This document shows positions 8,519-14,880 of a DNA stretch of 14,880 bases, piece after piece (position 1 is the stretch's first letter; each line of letters begins with the position of its first letter). The notes beneath the pieces were generated by a model, which searched no databases, had not been told where the DNA came from, and saw only the letters and a program-made list of their open reading frames with translations. Position numbers and translations under genes: made by a program. Origin of the DNA: JBEKHI01 sp050012355 (GTDB taxonomy: Bacteria; Actinomycetota; Actinomycetes; Streptosporangiales; Streptosporangiaceae); assembly GCA_050012355.1 (NCBI GenBank), contig JBEKHI010000199.1, forward strand, positions 1 to 14,880, given 5' to 3'.

Positions 8519-8820
8519 TCACAGACCTGGCACCCCGACCTGAATAAGCTCCTTGTCTATCCTGTAGTTCTGGCTGGCGTAGGTAACCGTGCTGATCACC
8601 GGCAGCATCTTCGGGACAGCTAGCGGCGCGCCGGCAGGCGATCCAGTGCACGTTGTTCTCCCGGCGGTGCCGGAACACCTGCGGGTAGGCGCCGCGGTCG
8701 AACCCCGATCATCGGCTTCATGCCGGGCGGCAGGACCTTCTTCAGTTCGGCCAGCGCTTTCGGCAAGGTGACGGACAGCCCGGACGGCTCGCCGGTCACG
8801 AAGCACACCACGCGCTCGTC
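8519..8820 (-). pseudogene. Frameshifted DDE transposase remnant
   Basis: Three frames joined in order give one transposase-like protein. Frame one (8820 to about 8704) reads DERVVCFVTGEPSGLSVTLP and ends KPMIG. Frame two (about 8705-8630) reads FDRGAYPQVFRHRRENN and ends IACRR. Frame three (about 8630-8519) begins APLAVPKMLPV and stops at TGA. The FDRG-x-YP-x-VF block followed by RRAPLAV resembles the region around the second catalytic Asp of IS4/IS1634-like DDE transposases. The first shift lies at a run of four G (8703-8706), so a sequencing error there is possible; the second lies at 8625-8636. Both ends of the protein are missing and I see no terminal inverted repeats. It is inactive if the sequence is right. 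The family call is by motif only. Confidence 0.5.
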
Positions 8821-8870
8821 GCGGGAGGCGGACGCGGCGGGTAGCCGCTGCGGTCACCAGAGAACAATAT

Positions 8871-9393
8871 CTCCAGCTCAGCAGAGCCTGCCTCATCCCG
8901 GGGGATGGCCGCCACGGCGGGAGAGTCGGGGGTTGTGCGGGTGGTGGCCGGCCCGGATCCGCTGCCCCGCCTGTGACCCACTGCGTGCACTGTTGATGAT
9001 CGTAGTGCTAACGGTTCAGGGTGTTGCTGGCGTGATCTCCTGACTGGTGCCCCGTTGCTGGTGGGTCCTGCATTACCGAGACCGGAAAGTCCTCCACCTC
9101 GGCTGGGCGCGGCAGCCGGCCCGGACCCGCTGACGGCCAGCTGACTTCTCCCGGCTTAGCGCACATTTCCCGTCCGCAATGCCCGGATATGCCCGGCAGC
9201 CAGGGTGCACCAACCCGGGAGAAGATGCCTCCGCACAGCGCCGCCCGCGGCAACGGCACGCCACGACCCGCAGCCCGCGCCACTTTCACGCCACCGCGAC
9301 CATCCCCCCGGGATGAACCAGCCTTTGCTAGGTAGTACAGCACCCACCAGGAACGCTCCGCTGCCGCGCACCGGCTAAGGGAGGGACTTTCGG
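8871..9393. other. Stretch without a recognisable gene
   Basis: Several short minus-strand frames are open here, but they are Arg-, Gly- and Ser-rich, overlap one another and match no family I know. The part next to 8871 may hold the lost 5' portion of the transposase. I see no promoter, hairpin or repeat that I can support. Confidence 0.5.
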
Positions 9394-9484
9394 GCCAGGG
9401 CGTAGGATTCGAACCCACGAGAGATGTCCCCACCCCAAGCGGTTTTCAAGGCCTCAAGCGCCGCACACTCTGCCGGCTTCCGGC
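9394..9484 (-). pseudogene. Degenerate tRNA-Ser(UGA)-like sequence
   Basis: On the minus strand the T arm is intact in form: GTGGG, loop TTCGAAT, CCTAC (9404-9420, one G-U pair). The anticodon loop CTTGAAA places UGA at 9448-9446, and a long variable arm (GGGGTG paired with CATCTC) and a GGCAGAGTG D-arm start are present, all typical of tRNA-Ser. However, the anticodon stem GAGGC/ACCGC has two mismatches, and the 3' acceptor strand GCCCTGG finds only a poor partner upstream (CCGGAAG), with no encoded CCA. It reads as a decayed or partial tRNA-Ser gene. Such fragments are often left where mobile elements integrate into tRNA genes. A functional but divergent tRNA seems unlikely. Confidence 0.5.
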
Positions 9485-9998
9485 AACTTCAAGCGCACCT
9501 CAACTGGACAAGTCGTCCTGCGTCAAGCACCAATAGATACCTTTAGCGCCCCGGAGACTGGTTCTGACAGCAACTACGCCCTCGCCTAGCGGTTTTTCGA
9601 CCAGTGGCTCTTTCCCCGTTCCTTCGGCCCAGTCCCGCCTGGGTCCTGTTCCGGCCGGTCACACGCCAGTTCGATTGCGACTCGCCCGGGACCGTTCCAC
9701 CGCCGCCCGTCCCCATCGTTTCCCCAGCCGCCGACGTGACAGAGCACCCTCAACCGTCAAAGCCCGGCTAAAACTGCCCTAGCCGCGTTGGCAATCTGTC
9801 GCGTGGGGTCGAGAAGTTCCTTGTGGGCGACACCCCCGGGCGCACCGACGGAGTTCGCAGCAGAGGCGGCGCGAGCGGACGACAGCGTGATGCAGACGTC
9901 CCTGGCACCTCATCACGCACTTCACTCACGCCAAGAACCCGTCGACGACGGATGCGGCTAATATACACATAAGCATATTGAATCTGATAGTGTGTATT
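9485..9998. other. Stretch without a confident gene, with a possible coding remnant
   Basis: No complete gene is visible. On the minus strand, about 9890-9757, an open segment with plausible protein character includes VAHKELLDPTRQIANAARAV and ends in LAGL and a TGA (9759-9757). It has no start codon after the preceding in-frame stop, so it could be the C-terminal scrap of a lost gene. A short inverted repeat CGGCTA/TAGCCG (9765-9785) overlaps its end; it has no T tract and is not a convincing terminator. Upstream of 10000 the DNA becomes AT-rich, forming the vapB promoter region. Confidence 0.35.
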
Positions 9999-9999
9999 A
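9959..9999 (+). promoter_or_regulatory. Promoter/operator region of the toxin-antitoxin operon
   Basis: An AT-rich segment ends directly at the vapB ATG. TAATATACACAT (9959-9970) and GTGTGTATTA (9990-9999) form an imperfect inverted repeat, the right arm touching the start codon. There is no Shine-Dalgarno before the ATG. A -10-like TAGTGT (9988-9993) would place the transcript start at or near the ATG, so a leaderless mRNA is likely. Antitoxins of this type usually bind such palindromes to repress their own operon; binding here is inference. Confidence 0.45.
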
Positions 10000-10263
10000 A
10001 TGATCACGGTCACCGCGACCCAAGCGGCTCGCAATTTCTCTGACATCCTCGATGCTGTCGAGCACGGCGAGATCGTCGTGGTCACCCGAGACGGCGTGCC
10101 CGTCGGACGGTTCACACCCGAACGGTCCACATCAGCGGATCGGCTCAAGGCTGCACTGCGGGAGCACCCTGCCGACGCCGGGTTCGCGGACGATCTGGCG
10201 ACGGCCCACGCCGACCTGCGTTCGGCCTTCAGTGATGAGGTGCGCGGATGGCCCGGCGAGTAA
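10000..10263 (+). CDS. vapB: Antitoxin, Phd/YefM type (VapB-like)
   Basis: The 87-residue protein has the N-terminal Phd/YefM DNA-binding pattern: TATQAARNFSDILDAVEHGE, then VVVTRDGVPVGRF, followed by a variable acidic C-terminal half (residues about 45-87) expected to wrap the toxin. Its role is to neutralise the partner PIN-domain ribonuclease and to repress the operon through its N-terminal domain. It precedes and overlaps the toxin gene by 16 nt, the usual order for type II modules. It is transcribed against all the biosynthetic genes around it and appears leaderless. The length fits the family. The symbol describes the type; the exact subfamily is not established. Confidence 0.9.
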   Translation: MITVTATQAARNFSDILDAVEHGEIVVVTRDGVPVGRFTPERSTSADRLKAALREHPADAGFADDLATAHADLRSAFSDEVRGWPGE

Positions 10264-10655
10264 TCCTCGACACCGGCGTGCTGATCGCCATCGAGCGTGG
10301 CGAACTGGATGTCGACACCGTCCTCGGCAACGACGACGCCGCCATCGCGGCTGTGACCGCGATGGAACTGCTCGTCGGTGTCGAGCGAGCCGATGAAACA
10401 CACAAGCAGGCACGCGCCGTCCATGTCGAGGCGCTGCTGTCCAGCCTGCCAATCGAGACCTACGACCTAGGCGTCGCCCGGATACACGCCAGACTGGCGG
10501 TAGAAGCAATGTCGATGGGCAAGCCGCGGTCCACGTATGACATGCTTATCGCCTCGACAGCCGCCGCCACCAACCGCGTCCTTCTGACCACCGACGGGAA
10601 GGCCGGCTTTGACCAGCTTTCCGGCGTCAGGTCCACGGTACTCACCACCCGCTGA
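10248..10655 (+). CDS. vapC: PIN-domain ribonuclease toxin (VapC-like)
   Basis: The 135-residue protein is a single PIN domain. The acidic residues that bind the catalytic metal are visible: D8 in VILDTGVLI, E40 in AMELLVG, D98 in STYDMLIA and D116 in LLTTDGKAGF. VapC toxins are Mg-dependent endoribonucleases that cut tRNA or rRNA and halt translation when the antitoxin is degraded. The ATG lies 16 nt inside the end of the antitoxin gene, with GAGGTG 5 nt upstream as ribosome-binding site, so the two are translationally coupled. The gene looks intact. RNA target unknown. It converges on the dioxygenase gene, 211 nt away. Confidence 0.92.
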   Translation: MARRVILDTGVLIAIERGELDVDTVLGNDDAAIAAVTAMELLVGVERADETHKQARAVHVEALLSSLPIETYDLGVARIHARLAVEAMSMGKPRSTYDMLIASTAAATNRVLLTTDGKAGFDQLSGVRSTVLTTR

Positions 10656-10866
10656 AGGGAGTCGCTCTCCAGAAGTTACGCATCTTGGGTTGAGGTGGCA
10701 GCTCAGCCTCGGTCATTCCATCGGTAACAAGCAGGGGCACTCGCCGGTGTGCTGAAGTCCGGGACGTCCCGCCACTCCCGTAGGAGCCGACGACGAACGG
10801 TGCTGCTTGGCGCGGCTGACGGCGACGTTGCCCGAATTGCGTGGGCACCCTGCGCAAGTCGCTGGG
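10656..10866. other. Convergent intergenic region with a 12-bp palindrome
   Basis: This lies between the ends of the toxin and dioxygenase genes. It contains the perfect palindrome CGGGACGTCCCG (10760-10771) but no hairpin followed by a T tract, so I cannot name a terminator. The short frames open here on the minus strand have no recognisable protein character. Confidence 0.4.
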
Positions 10867-11796
10867 CTAATCAGACATCGCCACCAAGATCCGGCGGTCG
10901 CCGGTAAATGGGCGGCGCCCATGCGCAACCGCTACGTTGTCGATCAGCAACACGTCGCCGACCCGCCAATCGCTTTCGCATGAGAGACTCAATCCGGTTT
11001 CCTGAATGTGCTTGATAAATTCGTCGGGGACCGGATTACCGTCGGCGAAACTAACCGACTGAGGCAGGAGGTCTTCGGGAACGACGGCGGCCATCATGGC
11101 GGCATCCTCACCCATTCCGGCGATGTGGAATTGGTCAGCCTGGTTAAACCAGTGCTCGGTACCTGAGACCGGGCGCCTGAGCGTCGCCGGGCGTATTTGG
11201 CTGATACGCAACCCGCCGTCGGCCTTCCAGGTCCAATCCACACAGGCGTTCTCAAGCCAGGCCTCGACGGTCTTCCGGTCGTCGGTCTCGAATGTCACCT
11301 GCCAGCTCTTCCCAAGTCCGATACCGCCGTGCATATTCTGCGTGTAACACAGCCCGCCCGCGAATGCCTCCCGCACCTCATCGTCGATGGACTCTAGCCA
11401 CAACTGGGTATCAACAACCGGGGTAGCCCCGCCGGTGGCGGCGGCGCGGTCACAGATGAACATGAGCCGCGATGGCCAGGTAGAAGAGTACGACATCTCG
11501 CTGTGCATCCAGATTGTCTCCTCGGCTGGATACTCCGTGGAAGTGTAGATGTTGTCGCCAACCTTCGTTCTCGGTGAATTCCCGTTCACATAGGCGAGGC
11601 GATTGCGCAGCAGTGCCGCACACGTTTGGTCGTACGTCTCTGCCGATATCTTGAATCCCCGGAAGAGCAGCGCCTTTCCCTGTAGTAGCAGCTCGTCCAG
11701 GTCGATACCTTGCAGATATTCCAATAGCCCAGACGCCCCGACGCCGGCGTCTGCGGGCGTGATTTCCATGGGACGCCAGATCTCAGCGGTATTCAA
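10867..11796 (-). CDS. SyrP-like Fe(II)/2-oxoglutarate dioxygenase (TauD family), probable amino-acid beta-hydroxylase
   Basis: The fold and motifs are those of the TauD-type enzymes found with NRPS genes (SyrP and relatives). They include LFRGF, SPRT, YTSTEYPAEETIWMHSEMSY, GGATPVVDT, HWFNQADQFH and DNVAVAHGRRPFTGDRR. The iron ligands are the HxE pair in MHSE (residues 98 and 100 from the TTG start) and the distal His in AHGRR (292); an Arg of GDRR (301-302) should bind 2-oxoglutarate. HxE instead of HxD is usual in this subfamily. SyrP hydroxylates Asp on a carrier protein, and A1 of the neighbouring NRPS has an Asp-like pocket, so beta-hydroxylation of Asp is the likely job; this is inference. 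Start: the frame opens at an ATG at 11889 that overlaps the stop of the NRPS by 8 nt, but the first 30 codons look non-coding (Arg-rich). A TTG at 11796 follows AAAGGGAAGG, and an ATG at 11769 is also possible. It follows the thioesterase gene in the same direction, so co-transcription is likely. Confidence 0.92.
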   Translation of the reverse strand: MNTAEIWRPMEITPADAGVGASGLLEYLQGIDLDELLLQGKALLFRGFKISAETYDQTCAALLRNRLAYVNGNSPRTKVGDNIYTSTEYPAEETIWMHSEMSYSSTWPSRLMFICDRAAATGGATPVVDTQLWLESIDDEVREAFAGGLCYTQNMHGGIGLGKSWQVTFETDDRKTVEAWLENACVDWTWKADGGLRISQIRPATLRRPVSGTEHWFNQADQFHIAGMGEDAAMMAAVVPEDLLPQSVSFADGNPVPDEFIKHIQETGLSLSCESDWRVGDVLLIDNVAVAHGRRPFTGDRRILVAMSD

Positions 11797-11881
11797 TGCC
11801 TTCCCTTTCTGTGCGCTGCTGCCACCGCTGCCTGCACACTGCGTGTTCAACCGCCATAACCGCCTCCGGGCGGGACCCCGC

Positions 11882-14880
11882 CTAATCATCGAGTCCCAGC
11901 CAGGCGGATACGGCTGACCACGCCTCTCCTAGCATCTCCGGCAGGAGGATGCCAGCGTGGGAGCAGGGGAGGCGCGCTTGCGTGATCTCCCCGGATACAT
12001 AAGGTTCCCAGAGCTCCGTGAAGGGGAAGCTGTCACCCTCCTTATCCCCCAATCTCTTTCCCACCGGCGCGACGAGAAGGAGCATGTCCCCGTCGAACCG
12101 GTGGAACTCGTGGCTCTCCGCGAGGACCGCGCTCTTGTGGAAGATATCCGCGAGGAGCAGCACCTCTTCTTCTGAGATGGCCCCGAGAATATTGCCGGCT
12201 TCCCTTCGCACCAGGTCGAATATGCGGGCCTTCTTTTCAGCCGGATCCGGTCGTTTCCGATCGCCGTCGTCCGTTTCCTCGTCAGGCGGAGGGGTCCGGT
12301 CGGCTGGCCCGGGGTAGGAATCGCCGACAATGAGCGCGACGTCGTCGCCCCCTTCCCGGAGCTGGACGGCCATCTCATGGGCGACGGTTCCGCCGAAGGA
12401 ATGCCCAAGCAGGCGGTAGGGCCCGGCTGGCTGCACCGTCTTTATCTGCTCAACATAATCGGCGGCCATCTCGCGGACGGAACCAGGAAGCTCGCTGGTA
12501 CCGTCGAGCGCTCGTACCTGCAGCCCGTAGAGCCGGAAGTTCTCCGGGACGTATCGTGCCAGGGGCATGTAGCCCCAGCTGATCCCACCGCCTGGATGTA
12601 CGCAGAACAGGATCGGGCCGTCGCCCTTTACCCGGATCGGCAGCAGGACGCTGAGCGAGTCCTGGACCGAGGACAGGCTCATCCGCTCCATGACTCCACG
12701 GACGGTCGGCGCGGCGACCAGGTCGCGGACCGAGATCGACACCCCGCGGGTGCGCAGCAGCTCCACCAGGCGCACCGCCAGCAGCGAATGCCCGCCCAAC
12801 CGGAAGAATTCATCGTCGGCCCCGACCTGGTCCAGGCCGAGGACCTCAGCGAACGTCTCGCACAAGGTCTGCTCGAGCTGGACTGCCCAGCTCGGTGGGC
12901 GAACCAGCCCCGGGCCTGCGGCGTCAGGGTCGGGCAGCGCCGCGCGGTCGACCTTCCCGTTGGCGGTCAGTGGCAGTTCCTCAAGCACCATTACGGCGGG
13001 CAGCATGTAGTCGGGCAGCCGCTGGGCCGCGTAGTCCGCTAGCGTCTCGGCGAGCCCATCGCTGCCGTGGCTGTCGGTGGCGGCGACCACGTAGGCGGCC
13101 AGGCGCCGGTCGCCGGGTATCGGCTCCCAAACCTTCACCACGGCCTGCCCCACCTGCGGGTGCCCGGCCAGGACGGCCTCGATCTCCGCGGGCTCGATGC
13201 GGAACCCGCGGATCTTCACCTGCGCATCGGCCCGCCCGGCGAAGACCAGCTGCCCGCCCGGCGTCCACCAGGCCAGGTCCCCGGTCCGGTACATCCGCTC
13301 CCCCGGACCCCCGAACGGGCACGCCACAAACCGCTCCCCGGTCAGCTCCGGCCGGTGCAGGTAACCGCGGGCCAGCCCAGCCCCGGCCACATACAGTTCC
13401 CCCGGTGTCCCCACGGGAACGGGGACGAGCCATCCATCCAGGACGAATACCCGGGTGTTGTCCAGCGGGCGGCCGATCGGCGGCGCGTCCTGGACCTCGT
13501 CCAGACGACTCAGGAAGGAGCAGGTGGCAAACGTGGTCGTCTCCGTCGGGCCGTAGCCATTTCCCAGGATTATCCCCGGGCAGGTCTGGATGACCCGCCG
13601 CATCCCGGCCGGCGAGGCGGCCTCGCCGCCCATGAGTACGACCTTGACCCCGGTGAACGTCTCCGGCCGCTCAGCCGCTACGAGATTGAACAACGACGTG
13701 GTCAGGAAGAGCGCGGAGACCTGTTCTCTTGCGATCAGGCTCCGCAGGGAGTCCACCTCCAGCTCGTCCCGCTCCACTACCATCGTGCCGCCCGACATCA
13801 GCGGTACCCACAGCTCATAGGTGGAGGCGTCGAAGGCTGTCGTCGAGTGCATCAGGACCCGCTGGTGCGCTCCGCCGGCCCAGGACCGGTCCGCGGCGAA
13901 CGCCACCACATCATGGTGGCGCACGGCCACGCCCTTGGGCGTGCCGGTGGAACCGGAGGTATACATCACGTAGGCCAGCTGATCGGGATACCGCTTGATC
14001 GCCAGGTCCGCGTCATCACCGGCGGGGTACCCGTCCGCGATCGGCAGCCGCGTGATCTCATCGAGCTGATCATGGTCACGGTCTGCCAGCAGGACCTGCA
14101 CGCCGGCGTCGGCGAACATCCACGCCGTCCGCTCGGGCGGCGTGCCAGGATGGACAGGCAGGTAGCTCCCGCCGGATTTCAGCACCGCCAGCAGCGCGAC
14201 CACCAGCTCGGCGGAGCGGTCCGCGAGTACCGCGACCGTCGGCTCCTGCCCCGCGTACTGCCGTGCCAGCGCCCTGGCCAGCTGGTTCGCACGCCTGTTC
14301 AGCTCCGCATACGACACGCACGCATTCCCGCACACCACCGCCACCGCATCCGGAGTGCGGGCCGACTGCCGCTCGAACAACTCCGGCACCGTCCCGGCCA
14401 ACGTCGGCACTCCGGTGTCATTCCACTCGTGCAGCACCTGCGCCCGCTCATCCTCGCCGAGCACGTGCACGGCATGCAGCGGGGTGCGGGGGGCGGCGTC
14501 CAGCAGGGTGACCAGGTTGTCCAGACAGGTGCCCAGCAGGGCGCACACCTGCTGCGGGTCAGCCGGCGCCACACAATCGACGCTGATACCGAACCCTGTT
14601 CCCATGTCATCGACAGATACATCCACCGGGTAGTTGCTCCGGTCCTCACCCAAGGCGGCCATCCCGATACCGGTCCCCTGTGTGCGCGCTTCCGGTGTGC
14701 GGGTGCCGTGGGCTCGGCCGTGCCGGTAGTTGAGCAGCGTGGTGAACAGGGGCAGGTGGGCGGGGACGCCGCTGGCCTGCTGGGCCAGCACCAGCGGGGC
14801 GTGCTCGTGGGCCAGCAGCGCGGCGAGCTGGGAGCGGACGGCGATCAGCGCGTCGGCTACCCCGGCCGTTGCCGCCTGGA
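11882..14880 (-). CDS. Nonribosomal peptide synthetase, termination module (C)-A-T-TE, 5' end outside window
   Basis: The frame is open to the window edge; 998 residues are visible. First comes the C-terminal part of a condensation domain (to about 14417, LFTTLLNYRHG and NYPVDVSVDD). Next is an A domain (about 14389-12932; YTSGSTG, NGYGPTETTTF, YRTGDL, NGKVDR), then a T domain (LGGHS, Ser codon 12787-12785), and a type I thioesterase (about 12619-11885). The TE shows the nucleophile motif GHSFGG (Ser codon 12400-12398), a likely catalytic Asp in VGDSYPG, and the His in PCSHAGIL. The A pocket read by eye is DAYFLGGTFK, nearest to the Val/Ile group (for example DAFWIGGTFK). This module adds the last residue and releases the chain by hydrolysis or cyclization. 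A highly charged stretch (about residues 830-855 of the frame that opens at GTG 14791) lies in the TE lid region. Stop is TAG at 11884-11882. Assignment certain; substrate inferred. Confidence 0.96.
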   Translation of the reverse strand, partial: QAATAGVADALIAVRSQLAALLAHEHAPLVLAQQASGVPAHLPLFTTLLNYRHGRAHGTRTPEARTQGTGIGMAALGEDRSNYPVDVSVDDMGTGFGISVDCVAPADPQQVCALLGTCLDNLVTLLDAAPRTPLHAVHVLGEDERAQVLHEWNDTGVPTLAGTVPELFERQSARTPDAVAVVCGNACVSYAELNRRANQLARALARQYAGQEPTVAVLADRSAELVVALLAVLKSGGSYLPVHPGTPPERTAWMFADAGVQVLLADRDHDQLDEITRLPIADGYPAGDDADLAIKRYPDQLAYVMYTSGSTGTPKGVAVRHHDVVAFAADRSWAGGAHQRVLMHSTTAFDASTYELWVPLMSGGTMVVERDELEVDSLRSLIAREQVSALFLTTSLFNLVAAERPETFTGVKVVLMGGEAASPAGMRRVIQTCPGIILGNGYGPTETTTFATCSFLSRLDEVQDAPPIGRPLDNTRVFVLDGWLVPVPVGTPGELYVAGAGLARGYLHRPELTGERFVACPFGGPGERMYRTGDLAWWTPGGQLVFAGRADAQVKIRGFRIEPAEIEAVLAGHPQVGQAVVKVWEPIPGDRRLAAYVVAATDSHGSDGLAETLADYAAQRLPDYMLPAVMVLEELPLTANGKVDRAALPDPDAAGPGLVRPPSWAVQLEQTLCETFAEVLGLDQVGADDEFFRLGGHSLLAVRLVELLRTRGVSISVRDLVAAPTVRGVMERMSLSSVQDSLSVLLPIRVKGDGPILFCVHPGGGISWGYMPLARYVPENFRLYGLQVRALDGTSELPGSVREMAADYVEQIKTVQPAGPYRLLGHSFGGTVAHEMAVQLREGGDDVALIVGDSYPGPADRTPPPDEETDDGDRKRPDPAEKKARIFDLVRREAGNILGAISEEEVLLLADIFHKSAVLAESHEFHRFDGDMLLLVAPVGKRLGDKEGDSFPFTELWEPYVSGEITQARLPCSHAGILLPEMLGEAWSAVSAWLGLDD

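Noticed and set aside
9008..9433. 141-codon minus-strand open frame
   Set aside because: It begins inside the tRNA-like sequence (SLVGSNPTPWPESP is the typical translation of a tRNA 3' end) and has no family resemblance afterward.
9394..9484. Functional tRNA-Ser gene
   Set aside because: Two anticodon-stem mismatches and a largely unpaired acceptor stem; kept only as a degenerate remnant.
9765..9785. CGGCTA/TAGCCG hairpin as a terminator
   Set aside because: Only 6 bp of stem, a 9-nt loop and no T tract.
9768..10424. 218-codon minus-strand open frame
   Set aside because: Antisense to the toxin-antitoxin genes, whose motifs are clear on the plus strand.
10642..10928. Minus-strand open frames between the toxin and dioxygenase genes
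   Set aside because: No recognisable motif, mixed composition, overlap with the end of both real genes.
11797..11889. First 31 codons of the dioxygenase frame (ATG at 11889)
   Set aside because: Arg-rich, unlike the family N terminus, while a better ribosome-binding site stands before the TTG at 11796; not excluded entirely because of the overlap with the NRPS stop.
12377..13593. Plus-strand open frames opposite the terminal NRPS module
   Set aside because: They lie over A, T and TE motifs read on the minus strand and have biased, domain-free translations.
1..14880. CRISPR arrays, rRNA genes or riboswitches
   Set aside because: No regularly spaced short repeats, rRNA-like sequence or recognisable riboswitch core was found; the only long repeats are between NRPS modules.

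Overview
The window is high-GC DNA with the codon usage and gene style of a filamentous actinomycete (Streptomyces, Frankia or a relative; the genus cannot be settled from the sequence). It lies inside a nonribosomal peptide synthetase (NRPS) gene cluster, and every biosynthetic gene is on the minus strand. Reading in the direction of transcription, from high to low coordinates, three blocks follow one another.

(1) Positions 14880-11882 hold the 3' end of an NRPS gene: the C-terminal part of a condensation domain, then A, T and a type I thioesterase. This is a termination module. Its A-domain pocket, read by eye, is D-A-Y-F-L-G-G-T-F-K, closest to Val/Ile-type pockets. Next comes a gene for a SyrP-like TauD-family Fe(II)/2-oxoglutarate dioxygenase (10867 to about 11796), an enzyme type known to beta-hydroxylate carrier-bound aspartate.

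(2) Positions about 10660-7850 form a poorly coding accessory stretch between the two NRPS blocks. It carries a complete vapBC-type toxin-antitoxin pair on the plus strand (10000-10655), a degenerate tRNA-Ser(UGA)-like sequence (about 9394-9484, minus), a frameshifted remnant of a DDE transposase (8519-8820, minus), an unrecognised small ORF (8131-8283, minus), and a 107-codon open stretch with an adenylation-domain A10-like motif directly in front of the next NRPS gene. This looks like a recombination or insertion scar inside the cluster.

(3) Positions 7813-1 hold the 5' part of a second large NRPS gene, C-A-T-C-A-T-C-A..., which runs off the window. Its first C domain resembles the EntF type, which accepts an aryl or acyl group from a separate carrier protein. 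A1 has a nearly canonical Asp pocket (D-F-T-K-V-G-H-I-G-K). A2 has an aromatic pocket with Ser at position 239 (D-A-S-T-V-A-A-V-C-K), probably Tyr or a substituted Phe.

The most coherent reading is an assembly line that starts with an acyl- or aryl-capped Asp, possibly hydroxylated by the dioxygenase, continues with an aromatic residue, and is released by the thioesterase after a Val/Ile-like last residue. Gene order is not collinear with this, because the release module lies upstream of the likely initiation gene. No transporter, MbtH-like protein, regulator or starter-unit gene is visible here, so the product cannot be named.
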